Below are positions 57,339-64,000 of a stretch of DNA of 64,000 nt, one piece after another. The notes under the pieces were generated by a model. The model had not been told where the DNA came from. It did no database searches and was given only the letters and a program-made list of their open reading frames with translations. Made by a program: the position numbers and the translations under genes. Within the stretch, counting starts at the first letter, position 1. Each line of letters opens with the position of its first letter. Source of the DNA: Nocardioides zhouii (GTDB taxonomy: Bacteria > Actinomycetota > Actinomycetes > Propionibacteriales > Nocardioidaceae); contig NZ_SDWV01000002.1 in assembly GCF_004137345.1 (NCBI RefSeq), positions 124,001-188,000 on the forward strand. Direction: 5' to 3'.

Positions 57339-57353
57339 GTAACTCGTAGTTAC
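57339..57353. promoter_or_regulatory. palindrome resembling a BldD box
   Basis: GTAACTCGTAGTTAC is a perfect inverted repeat with a three-base centre, eight bases before the likely -35 of the sigma gene. It agrees with seven of nine fixed positions of the BldD consensus as I recall it (TNACNCWGNGTNA), failing in the centre. In Streptomyces BldD represses bldN. Confidence 0.4.
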
Positions 57354-57360
57354 TCACGGG

Positions 57361-57389
57361 TTCACAGGGACGCTGCAGCCGTTTATCGT
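57361..57389 (+). promoter_or_regulatory. promoter of the BldN-like sigma gene
   Basis: TTCACA (-35) and TATCGT (-10) are 17 bases apart, 31 bases before the ATG. Confidence 0.55.
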
Positions 57390-57420
57390 GAAGACTGCTG
57401 CAACTGGGAGGGACCACCGC

Positions 57421-58179
57421 ATGCATGCCCTGGAGGAAGGCCTCGACGCGCTTCGGCGTGCGGTGTGGGCTGCCCTCTCGCCGCAGCTCGCCGGCGGCAT
57501 CCTCTACGCCGAGACGGCCCTGCCCGGATCGGCCCCGCTCCCGACCGGCGAGGGCCGCGGCGGCGCCTCCGGCTCCAGCCCGGTCGGCGACGAGGACCAG
57601 GCCACCTCCTCGGAGCTCGACGGTGCCGAGCGCGAGCGCCTGATCGCGCTCGTCGAGCTGGCCCGCGCGGGCGACAAGGACGCCTTCGGGCTGCTCTACG
57701 ACCACTACCAGGCGTCGGTCTACCGCTTCCTCTACTACCGCACGCGCTCGCAGGCGCTCGCCGAGGACCTCACCTCGGAGACCTTCTTCCGCGCGCTGCG
57801 GAGCATGAACAACTTCCGGTGGCAGGGCAAGGACTTCGGCGCCTGGCTGATGACCATCGCCCGCAACCTCACCACCGACCACTTCAAGGCCGGCCGCACG
57901 CGCCTCGAGATGACCACCGAGGACATGTCGCCGCACGACGACGCGACCGAGGGCCCGGAGAGCGCCGTGCTCGCCGGGCTGACCAACGAGGCGCTGCTCA
58001 CCGCCCTCACGAAGCTGCCCGACGAGCAGCGCGAGTGCCTGATCATGCGCTTCCTGCAGGGGATGTCGATCGCCGAGACGGCGAAGGCCCTCAGCCGTTC
58101 CGACGGCGCCGTGAAGCAGCTCCAGCTGCGCGGCGTACGCAATCTGGCGAAGCTGCTGCCGGAGGGGTTGAGAGACTGA
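57421..58179 (+). CDS. ECF RNA polymerase sigma factor, BldN-like
   Basis: 252 residues. After an N-terminal extension of about 75 residues come sigma region 2 (DAFGLLYDHYQASVYRFLYY, EDLTSETFFRALRSM, FGAWLMTIARNLTTDHFK) and region 4 (LPDEQRECLIMRFLQGMSIAETAKAL). The layout and sequence recall Streptomyces BldN, which has a similar pro-sequence. The ATG with GGGAGGG before it was chosen. The next gene encodes a membrane protein of anti-sigma type. The regulon is unknown. Confidence 0.88.
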   Translation: MHALEEGLDALRRAVWAALSPQLAGGILYAETALPGSAPLPTGEGRGGASGSSPVGDEDQATSSELDGAERERLIALVELARAGDKDAFGLLYDHYQASVYRFLYYRTRSQALAEDLTSETFFRALRSMNNFRWQGKDFGAWLMTIARNLTTDHFKAGRTRLEMTTEDMSPHDDATEGPESAVLAGLTNEALLTALTKLPDEQRECLIMRFLQGMSIAETAKALSRSDGAVKQLQLRGVRNLAKLLPEGLRD

Positions 58180-58261
58180 TGACCTCACCCGTAACCCGCG
58201 CCCCATCCCGTTCGTTCGTCTGTGTGGGAGCAACCACCAGCTGCGAGACAGGAAGGGCGCG

Positions 58262-59506
58262 ATGACATCCGCCTTCTCGGTACGACGACGTGCCGACGAG
58301 TTCGAGGCACTCCTCTCCCGAGGCCTGGACGCCCCCCTCTCCGACCGGGAGGCTGCGCAGTTCGCCGCCCTGGTCGCCGTGGTCGCCGACCTCCGGACCG
58401 TTCCCCGCGTCACGCCGCGGGCCGAGTTCGTCAGCTCGTTGCGCGAGAGCCTGATGGCCGAGGCCGACACCGTCCTGCTGCGCCAGCCCGCTGCGCCGCA
58501 GCGCCTCGCCATGCCGGCCACCACGCGGCCCCGCGACCGTCGCGTCGCCACCCTGCTGGGCGGCGCCGCCCTCATCGGCGCAACCGCCACGATGGCCGTC
58601 GCCGCGCAGACGTCGCTGCCGGGCGAGTCCCTCTACGGCGTCAAGCGCGGCATCGAGTCCGCACAGGTCCAGCTCGCGGGCGACGACGCCGCGCGCGGAC
58701 GTACGCTCCTCGCCCAGGCCAGCACCCGGCTCACCGAGCTCGAGGAGCTCTCGGCCGGCGACGGCACCGTGCAGCTGATCCCCGACACCCTCGACACCTT
58801 CACCGAGCAGTCGGGCGACGGCGTACGCAGCCTGCTGACGTCCTACAGCGCGACCGGCTCCGACGCCGACGTCCAGGTGGCCCGCGAGTTCACCTCGGCC
58901 AGCATGGACCGCCTCGAGGCGCTGCAGGGCGAGCTGCCGGCGAGTGCCAGCGACGAGCTCCTCGCGGCCGGGCGCACGCTGACCGACCTCGACACCGAGA
59001 TCAGCACCGCGTGCGGCCTGTGTCCCGGCGAGCTGACCTCCACCCCCGACTTCGTGCTCAGCAGCGCACCGACAGACCTGCTCACGGGTCTCGACAGCGA
59101 CGAGCTCACCCTCGAGGCCGCACCGGTCTCTGGCCAGGACGTCTCCGGCATCACCATCCCCAAGGCGCTCCAGTCGCCCGAGGCGCTGCTGCCCGAGCAG
59201 ACGGTGAGCCCGACGGTGAGCCCGACGTCGCCGGTGAGGACGCCGGAGCTCGTCGTGCCCGAGACCACGAAGCCCGACCCGACGAAGAACGACCCGACCA
59301 AGCCGGTCGAGGGCGTCGTCGACGGCGTCACCGGCACCACCGGGGACCTGGCCAACCAGCTCAACGGCGTGACCGGCGGGGCGCTCGGTGGGCTCACCGG
59401 CGCGGTCGACGACGCCACGGGCGGACTGATCGGCGAGGTGACCGGGACCGCCGACGGCCTCACCGGTGGCGTGCTCGGCAACGCGACCGGCGGCCTGCTG
59501 CCCTGA
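58262..59506 (+). CDS. DUF5667 membrane protein, probable anti-sigma factor of the BldN-like sigma
   Basis: 414 residues. A cytoplasmic N-terminal helical region of about 90 residues is followed by one membrane helix (VATLLGGAALIGATATMAVA, residues about 97-116), then PGESLYGVKRGIESAQVQLA, typical of the DUF5667 domain, a Pro-Thr linker and Gly-rich C-terminal repeats. RsbN, the anti-sigma of BldN in Streptomyces, has the same domain order. Role inferred from the neighbour and layout. Confidence 0.8.
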   Translation: MTSAFSVRRRADEFEALLSRGLDAPLSDREAAQFAALVAVVADLRTVPRVTPRAEFVSSLRESLMAEADTVLLRQPAAPQRLAMPATTRPRDRRVATLLGGAALIGATATMAVAAQTSLPGESLYGVKRGIESAQVQLAGDDAARGRTLLAQASTRLTELEELSAGDGTVQLIPDTLDTFTEQSGDGVRSLLTSYSATGSDADVQVAREFTSASMDRLEALQGELPASASDELLAAGRTLTDLDTEISTACGLCPGELTSTPDFVLSSAPTDLLTGLDSDELTLEAAPVSGQDVSGITIPKALQSPEALLPEQTVSPTVSPTSPVRTPELVVPETTKPDPTKNDPTKPVEGVVDGVTGTTGDLANQLNGVTGGALGGLTGAVDDATGGLIGEVTGTADGLTGGVLGNATGGLLP

Positions 59507-59528
59507 CCTCCACCCCGGGTCGGGCCTG

Positions 59529-60716
59529 CTAGCTGAAGACGCCGTCGCGCTCGCGCAGCAGGTCGAAGAGGGTGTGCTGGATGGTTTCGCGCACCTGGTC
59601 GGTGACGTTGAAGACCAGCATCGGGTCCTCGGCCTCGCCCGCGTCGTAGGAGTCGGTGCGGATCGGCTCACCGAACTCCAGGATCCACTTCGACGGCAGC
59701 GGCACCATGCCCAGCGGCCCGAGCCACGGGAAGAACGGCGTGATCGGGATGTAGGGAACGCCGAGCAGTCGAGCCAGTGACGGGACGTTGCCGACCAGGG
59801 GATAGATCTCCTCCGCACCCACCACGGAGAGCGGGATGATCGGTACGCCGGTGCGCAGCGCCGCGGACACGAACCCGCCGCGGCCGAACCGCTGCAGCTT
59901 GTAGCGCTCGCTGAACGGCTTGCCGATCCCCTTGAAGCCCTCGGGCCAGACCCCGACCAGCTCGCCGCCGGACAGCATCCGCTCGGCGTCCTCGACGCAG
60001 GCGAGGGTGGCGCCACCCTTGCGGGCCAGGGAGCTGATGATGGGCATCTTGAAGACGAGGTCCGCGCCGAGCGGGCGCAGGGAGCGGTGGGCCTTGTCGT
60101 GGACGGCCAGCATGGTCATCAGCCCGTCGAGCGGCACGGTGCCGGAGTGGTTGGACACCACCAGCGCCCCACCCTCGGCCGGGATGTTCTCCAGGCCGCG
60201 CACCTCGAGCCGGAACCACTTCTCCGCGACCGGCCGCAGCGCCGCCATGAAGAAGCGCTCGGTGAGCTCGCGGTCGAAGCCGTAGTCGTCGACCTCGTAG
60301 TCGCCCTCGAGCCGCCGGCGTACGAACGCCATCAGCTCGGCGGCGCGGCGCTCCCAGTCGTCGCCGAAGACCTCGAGCGCGGCACCCTGCAGCGCCGCGA
60401 GCCAGTCGCCGACGGGGATCCCGGTCCTCGGGGTGGGCTCGTGGAGGGACGCAGCGGCCGGCTGCTCCTGCGGCGGCGCCTCGGTCTGTACGGCGGGCTT
60501 TGCGGCCGCGCGCTTCTTCGGCGCGGGCTTGGGCTTGGCGGCAGCGGCCGCAGCGGGCCGCGGCCGGGCTGCTGCCGGCTTGCGGGCAGCCGACGACAGG
60601 TTGCGGGCGGCCGACGACGGCCGGGCACTGCCCGTCCCGCGACCGGGACGGCCTCCGGTGCCGATCGGGATGACGACCGCGTCCTCCCCCGAACCTCGCT
60701 GGGCTTCTTCAGGCAC
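59529..60716 (-). CDS. lysophospholipid acyltransferase family protein
   Basis: 395 residues. An Ala/Pro/Lys-rich disordered N-terminus of about 100 residues precedes the acyltransferase domain with NHSGTVPLDGLM, EGFKGIGKPF and GVPIIPLSVVGAEE. It probably transfers acyl groups to glycerophosphate or another lipid at the membrane. The GTG start overlaps the epimerase stop by eight bases. The mycobacterial homolog (Rv0502 as I recall) has the same neighbours. Confidence 0.85.
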   Translation of the reverse strand: MPEEAQRGSGEDAVVIPIGTGGRPGRGTGSARPSSAARNLSSAARKPAAARPRPAAAAAAKPKPAPKKRAAAKPAVQTEAPPQEQPAAASLHEPTPRTGIPVGDWLAALQGAALEVFGDDWERRAAELMAFVRRRLEGDYEVDDYGFDRELTERFFMAALRPVAEKWFRLEVRGLENIPAEGGALVVSNHSGTVPLDGLMTMLAVHDKAHRSLRPLGADLVFKMPIISSLARKGGATLACVEDAERMLSGGELVGVWPEGFKGIGKPFSERYKLQRFGRGGFVSAALRTGVPIIPLSVVGAEEIYPLVGNVPSLARLLGVPYIPITPFFPWLGPLGMVPLPSKWILEFGEPIRTDSYDAGEAEDPMLVFNVTDQVRETIQHTLFDLLRERDGVFS

Positions 60717-61686
60717 GACCGGCTCCTTCCCTCACGTCGGGTGCGACCGCACGGATGAAGTCGGAGAACGCCTCAGCCGTGGTGAAGGCCGGCTCGAAGC
60801 CGAGGTCGGTGCGCATCCGGGTGGTGTCCACCCCTCGACCGTAGGTCAGGAAGCCCAGCTGCTCGGGCGAGAAGTCCGACACCCGGGCCTGGCGCATCGT
60901 CGCGCCAAGGCGGCCGACCGCGAACCGCGGCATCGCGACCGAGGGCGTGCCGAGCCGGCGTACGGCCTGGGCCAGGGTCAGCAGCCCGTCGCCGGCGACG
61001 TTGAAGGTGCCGGGGACCGCGTGCGTGGCGGCGTGGCGGAGCACCCGCATCAGGTCGTCCTCGTGGAGGAACTGCAGGCGCGGGTCGAAGCCCAGCACGC
61101 GCGGGATGACCGGCAGGCGGAAGTAGTTGGTCAGCGGGCTCGAGACGTGGGGACCGATGACGTTGGCCGCGCGGATCATGGTGACGTCGACGTCGGGGCG
61201 ACGGCGGGCGAAGCCGCGGACGTAGCCCTCGATCTCGAAGACGTCCTTGGCGTAGCCGGAGGACGGCAGGCGCTTGGGCCCCATGTCCTCGGTGAACATC
61301 GCCGGGTCGCGCGGGCTCGAGCCGTAGACCGTGGTGGTCGACTTCACCACGAGGCGGTCGACGGTCGTCGACTTCTGGCACGCAGCGAGGAGCTGCATGG
61401 AGCCGATGACGTTGAGCTCCTTCATCGTCCCCCGCCCGCCGGCCGAGCCGGGGGTGGCGATCACGCTCATGTGGACGACGGTGTCGACGTCCTCCTTGGC
61501 GAGGACCTTGGCGATGACCGGATTGCGGATGTCAGCGCGGACGAAGGAGACGTCGCCGATGTCGCCGCGCGGCGGGACGACGTCCACACCGATCACTCGA
61601 TCGATGGACGGGTCGCCGGCCGCGGCGCGCGCAAAGCGTCGCCCTATGTCCCGGGAGATCCCGGTGACCAGCACGACCCGCCCCAT
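60709..61686 (-). CDS. NAD-dependent epimerase/dehydratase family protein
   Basis: 325 residues, extended short-chain dehydrogenase fold. The nucleotide site is VLVTGISRDIGRRFARA; VVHMSVIATPGSAGG and the active-site region SSGYAKDVFEIEGYVRG follow. The canonical YxxxK is not evident, only YAKD. Mycobacteria call the homolog GalE2-like, but sugar specificity is unproven. It follows bS22 by 11 bases and overlaps the acyltransferase gene. Confidence 0.85.
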   Translation of the reverse strand: MGRVVLVTGISRDIGRRFARAAAGDPSIDRVIGVDVVPPRGDIGDVSFVRADIRNPVIAKVLAKEDVDTVVHMSVIATPGSAGGRGTMKELNVIGSMQLLAACQKSTTVDRLVVKSTTTVYGSSPRDPAMFTEDMGPKRLPSSGYAKDVFEIEGYVRGFARRRPDVDVTMIRAANVIGPHVSSPLTNYFRLPVIPRVLGFDPRLQFLHEDDLMRVLRHAATHAVPGTFNVAGDGLLTLAQAVRRLGTPSVAMPRFAVGRLGATMRQARVSDFSPEQLGFLTYGRGVDTTRMRTDLGFEPAFTTAEAFSDFIRAVAPDVREGAGRA

Positions 61687-61697
61687 GGTCGAGGGTG

Positions 61698-61799
61698 TTA
61701 CTTGCCGAGCTTGCGGCGCTGGACGCGCGTCTTCTTGAGCAGCTTGCGGTGCTTCTTCTTGGCCATGCGCTTGCGCCGCTTCTTGATGACAGAACCCAC
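61698..61799 (-). CDS. small ribosomal protein bS22 (33 residues)
   Basis: The frame reads [20 protein letters not shown] and then [11 protein letters not shown] with a TAA stop. This very basic 33-residue sequence matches the AURKAIP1/COX24-like protein identified in mycobacterial ribosomes as bS22. Start is GTG. It lies between the HTH gene and the epimerase gene, the same place as in mycobacteria. Confidence 0.9.
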   Translation of the reverse strand: MGSVIKKRRKRMAKKKHRKLLKKTRVQRRKLGK

Positions 61800-61820
61800 A
61801 GTGGATCAGACCTTCCTTTT

Positions 61821-61840
61821 CGGCCGACGCTCGTCGGCCG
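61821..61840. other. hairpin upstream of bS22
   Basis: CGGCCGAC and GTCGGCCG pair around a four-base loop, just before AAAAGGAAGG on the minus strand. It could be the 5' leader structure of bS22 or an end signal of the HTH gene; there is no T-run on the minus strand. Confidence 0.45.
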
Positions 61841-61908
61841 GACCCCGCACACCCTACTTGTCAGGGGTGGGGACCGAGGAATCGGTCGCCCCGGTGGTCG
61901 CGGAGCGC

Positions 61909-62115
61909 TCAGCCCGCGTTGTAGAAGCTCTTGCGCAGGTACTCGTTGACGTCGTCCTCGGTGACCCGGAACGAGCGGCCGACGCGGACTGCGGGCAGCT
62001 CTCCGCCGTGAACCAGCCGGTAGACGGTCATCTTCGAGACGCGCATCTTGGACGCGACCTCGGCGATCGTCAGGAACCGGGCCTCGGACATGTCTCCAGG
62101 GGTGTTCTCAGCCAT
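61909..62115 (-). CDS. excisionase-family helix-turn-helix protein
   Basis: 68 residues forming a MerR-like winged helix: FLTIAEVASKMRVSKMTVYRLVHGGELPAVRVGRSFRV then DDVNEYL. Such proteins resemble phage excisionases but this one sits in a conserved chromosomal position near bS22, as in mycobacteria, so a housekeeping regulator is more likely. ATG start; an ATG eight codons later is also possible. Confidence 0.82.
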   Translation of the reverse strand: MAENTPGDMSEARFLTIAEVASKMRVSKMTVYRLVHGGELPAVRVGRSFRVTEDDVNEYLRKSFYNAG

Positions 62116-62296
62116 GGTGGTGCACCGATCCTTCTGCGCGGAACGGCGCCGGCTTCCCCACCGGCGTCACAGGCGTGCCGCTTTCGACTGAGGTTAGGGC
62201 TCGCGTGACGGGTGGGGAAGAGGAATGCCAAAGAAACTTGTGGGACTGGCGGCGTGGCGTGTTGAATCTTTACCTTTTCCCGCTCATCCCCACGCT

Positions 62297-62311
62297 CCCT
62301 GAGCGTCAGGG
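62297..62311. terminator. hairpin at the end of acuC
   Basis: CCCTGA and TCAGGG pair around a three-base loop that overlaps the acuC stop codon. The stem is only six bases, so it may be weak. The rest of the 190-base gap to the HTH start holds no gene. Confidence 0.45.
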
Positions 62312-63487
62312 AAGCGGGTCCAGGCCGTGCAGCGGGAAGACCTCCATGCGGGTCGCGTGGATCGCCCGGTCCAGCCACGAGTCCGGGTCGTAGCCGTCGG
62401 CCCAGTCGCGGAACGCGGGCGTACGCCCGTCGGTCATCCGGTGCGGAGCGGTCGCGCCCAGCACCTCCTCGACGTACGCCCGCCACGCCGGCGGGGTCTC
62501 GAGCGTGGGTTCGAGCGGGCGGCCCGACGCGATGGCGAGCAGGTGCGCCCAGGCGCGCGGCACGACGTCGATGATCGAGTAGCCGCCACCGCCGGTGACG
62601 ACCCACTTGCCGCCGGAGACCTCGTGGGCCAGCTCGTGGAGCGCGAGGTAGGCCGCGCGCTGGCCGTCGACGCTGAGCATCATGTGGGCGAGCGGGTCGT
62701 TCATGTGGGAGTCGCAGCCGTGCTGGGTGACCAGCACCTCCGGTCGGAACTCGCGCAGCAGCGGGGGTACGACGGCGTGGAACGCGCGCAGCCAGCCCGC
62801 GTCCGACGTGCCGGGCGGGAGCGCGACGTTGGCCGCCGTCCCCTCGGCGTTCTCGCCGCCGGTGTCGGTGGCGAAGCCGGTGCCGGGGAAGAGCATCTGG
62901 CCGGTCTCGTGCAGCGAGATCGTCAGCACCCGCGGGTCGTCCCAGAAGATCGACTCCACCCCGTCGCCGTGGTGGACGTCGATGTCGACGTACGCCACCC
63001 GCTCGGCGCCGTCGGCCAGCAGCTGCTTGATGCCGATGGCGACGTCGTTGTAGATGCAGAACCCGCTCGCGCGGTCGGGCATCGCGTGGTGCAGGCCGCC
63101 GGCGATGTTGACCGAGTGCAGCGACTCGCCGCTCCAGACCTGGCGGAAGGCCTCGAGGCTCGCGCCGACCACGTGCGCGCTGGCGAGGTGCATGTCGGGG
63201 AAGACCGGGTCGTCGTCGGTGCCGAGCCCGCGGGCGTGGTCCTCGTGGCCCGGCGTCGTGCCGGCCTTGGTGACCGCGTCGATCAACCCCTGCTCGTGGA
63301 CGGTCGCGATCTGCGCGTCCGTGGCCATCGGGGCGTCGACGCGCTTGAGCCCGTCGAGGACGCCGAGCTCCTCGGCCAGTCGCATCGTCAGGTCGACACG
63401 GACCGGGGACATCGGGTGCGTGGGCCCGAAGTTGTAGTCGGTGAGCGTCGAGTCGAAGACGACAGACGTGGGACCGGCGCACTCCAT
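62306..63487 (-). CDS. acuC: acetoin utilization protein AcuC, histone-deacetylase family
   Basis: 393 residues with the zinc-dependent deacetylase pattern: IAGGLHHAMPDRASGFCIYND (active-site His pair) and VDIDVHHGDGV (zinc ligands), later HGCDSHMNDPLAHM and VTGGGGYS. In Bacillus AcuC deacetylates acetyl-CoA synthetase; the target here is unknown. The chosen ATG has TAACGT seven bases upstream; the longer frame adds 12 residues. Confidence 0.9.
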   Translation of the reverse strand: MECAGPTSVVFDSTLTDYNFGPTHPMSPVRVDLTMRLAEELGVLDGLKRVDAPMATDAQIATVHEQGLIDAVTKAGTTPGHEDHARGLGTDDDPVFPDMHLASAHVVGASLEAFRQVWSGESLHSVNIAGGLHHAMPDRASGFCIYNDVAIGIKQLLADGAERVAYVDIDVHHGDGVESIFWDDPRVLTISLHETGQMLFPGTGFATDTGGENAEGTAANVALPPGTSDAGWLRAFHAVVPPLLREFRPEVLVTQHGCDSHMNDPLAHMMLSVDGQRAAYLALHELAHEVSGGKWVVTGGGGYSIIDVVPRAWAHLLAIASGRPLEPTLETPPAWRAYVEEVLGATAPHRMTDGRTPAFRDWADGYDPDSWLDRAIHATRMEVFPLHGLDPLP

Positions 63488-63494
63488 GTGGCGG

Positions 63495-63500
63495 ACGTTA
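63495..63500 (-). promoter_or_regulatory. -10 box of acuC, leaderless arrangement
   Basis: TAACGT on the minus strand ends seven bases before the ATG. Confidence 0.5.
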
Positions 63501-63536
63501 CCCCCGCGCTCCGGTCGATCCATCTAGCGGACATAG

Positions 63537-63550
63537 TTGAACACGTTCAA
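63537..63550. promoter_or_regulatory. TTGAAC-AC-GTTCAA operator, upstream copy
   Basis: The 14 bases TTGAACACGTTCAA form a perfect inverted repeat with a two-base centre. The first half doubles as a -35 hexamer; TACGTT at 63559-63564 is the likely -10. An identical copy is 43 bases downstream. The AAC-NN-GTT core is usual for TetR-family repressors. Confidence 0.65.
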
Positions 63551-63579
63551 ATCTGTGCTACGTTCAGCGCGCCAGAGTT

Positions 63580-63593
63580 TTGAACACGTTCAA
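63580..63593. promoter_or_regulatory. TTGAAC-AC-GTTCAA operator, downstream copy
   Basis: The second, identical palindrome lies between the -10 box and the start codon and touches the AAGGAG ribosome site, so a bound repressor would block both initiation and elongation. The two centres are 43 bases apart, about four helical turns. Confidence 0.65.
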
Positions 63594-63605
63594 AGGAGTT
63601 CCACC

Positions 63606-64000
63606 GTGGACTGGACCGCGACGTCGTACCTCACCTACCTCGCCATCACCGTGCCCCTCACGATCTGGGTCGCGACCACCCTCTCGAGCAACGGCCGCGT
63701 CTTTCTCGAGGACGTGTTCGGCGACAACGCCGCCCTCGCGGACGCGATCAACAAGCTCCTCGTCGTCGGCTTCTACCTGCTCAACGTGGGCTTCGTGCTG
63801 CTCTACCTCCGGACCGGCGAGCTGGTCGTCGACCTGCCCAGCCTGATGGAGGTCGTCAGCCTCAAGGTCGGCGTCGTGATGGTGGTGCTCGGTCTCATCC
63901 ACTTCACGAACGTCTACGTCTTCAACTCGATCCGACGCCGGGTCCGGATGGAGAGCCTGCGCACCCCGCCGCTGGCGCCGCAGTGGGACCACGGCCCGGT
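63606..64000 (+). CDS. integral membrane protein, cut by the window end
   Basis: The first 131 residues are visible: VDWTATSYLTYLAITVPLTI, then at least three membrane helices and a basic loop. I recognise no family. The GTG start is supported by AAGGAG seven bases upstream and by the flanking operators. It appears to be tightly repressed. The regulator gene may lie beyond the window, and the rest of the protein is missing. Confidence 0.7.
   Translation, partial: MDWTATSYLTYLAITVPLTIWVATTLSSNGRVFLEDVFGDNAALADAINKLLVVGFYLLNVGFVLLYLRTGELVVDLPSLMEVVSLKVGVVMVVLGLIHFTNVYVFNSIRRRVRMESLRTPPLAPQWDHGP

Noticed and set aside
61909..62115. Phage excisionase suggesting an integrated element
   Set aside because: No integrase, attachment site or phage gene is near, and the gene sits in a conserved chromosomal neighbourhood beside bS22.

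Overview
The window is GC-rich chromosomal DNA from a high-GC actinobacterium. Gene content, GTG starts, nuo/men/hem clustering, a Rex regulator and a BldN-type sigma factor point to Nocardioidaceae (Nocardioides or a close relative). No plasmid, phage, insertion sequence, CRISPR array, rRNA or tRNA was seen. Genes are tightly packed and no gap exceeds about 300 bases. The order of many genes recalls Mycobacterium tuberculosis Rv0500A to Rv0562 (from memory, not searched), with a complete nuo operon inserted at the menG-grcC end.

Layout. 1-4885: the end of a 2-oxoacid:ferredoxin oxidoreductase beta gene, a small secreted protein, a RarD permease and a large secreted metzincin protease. 4995-21679 (minus strand): nuoA to nuoN plus a polyprenyl diphosphate synthase, nearly all joined by 1-8 base stop/start overlaps, so probably one transcript. 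21680-31824: menG, an L,D-transpeptidase, an odd adenylate-forming-like protein, isochorismate synthase, a metallo-beta-lactamase-fold protein, a secreted GH16 enzyme and menD-menC-menE. 31991-35472: small accessory genes (DUF1330, DUF1801, a frameshifted DUF664 gene, an HNH/DUF222 protein). 35626-41267: an MFS permease, menA, DUF1707, an Eis-like acetyltransferase, an AlkZ-like protein, DUF4229 and a 58-residue membrane protein. 41184-47161: ccsB-resB-ccdA-resA, a phosphatase and hemL. 47308-54267: a lytic transglycosylase, then rex-hemA-hemC-hemD-hemB. 54532-64000: glutaredoxin-like protein, acyl-CoA ligase, HAD phosphatase, BldN-like sigma and its probable anti-sigma, acyltransferase, epimerase, bS22, an HTH protein, AcuC and a partial membrane protein.

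The main theme is respiratory chain construction. Complex I, the menaquinone polyprenyl tail and head-group enzymes, heme synthesis and cytochrome c maturation are all encoded here. The NADH/NAD+ sensor Rex is also encoded here. A near-perfect Rex operator lies before nuoA and a weaker one lies over the rex-hem promoter, so redox state probably controls complex I and heme together.

Four patterns go beyond ordinary annotation. A short GC-rich element of about 60 bases occurs twice, each time at a tight junction between two co-directional genes. At least a dozen genes have a TANNNT-like -10 box only 6-7 bases before the start codon, which predicts leaderless mRNAs and fixes several starts. A pair of identical TTGAAC/GTTCAA operators flanks the promoter of the last gene. 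A BldD-like palindrome lies before the BldN-like sigma gene.
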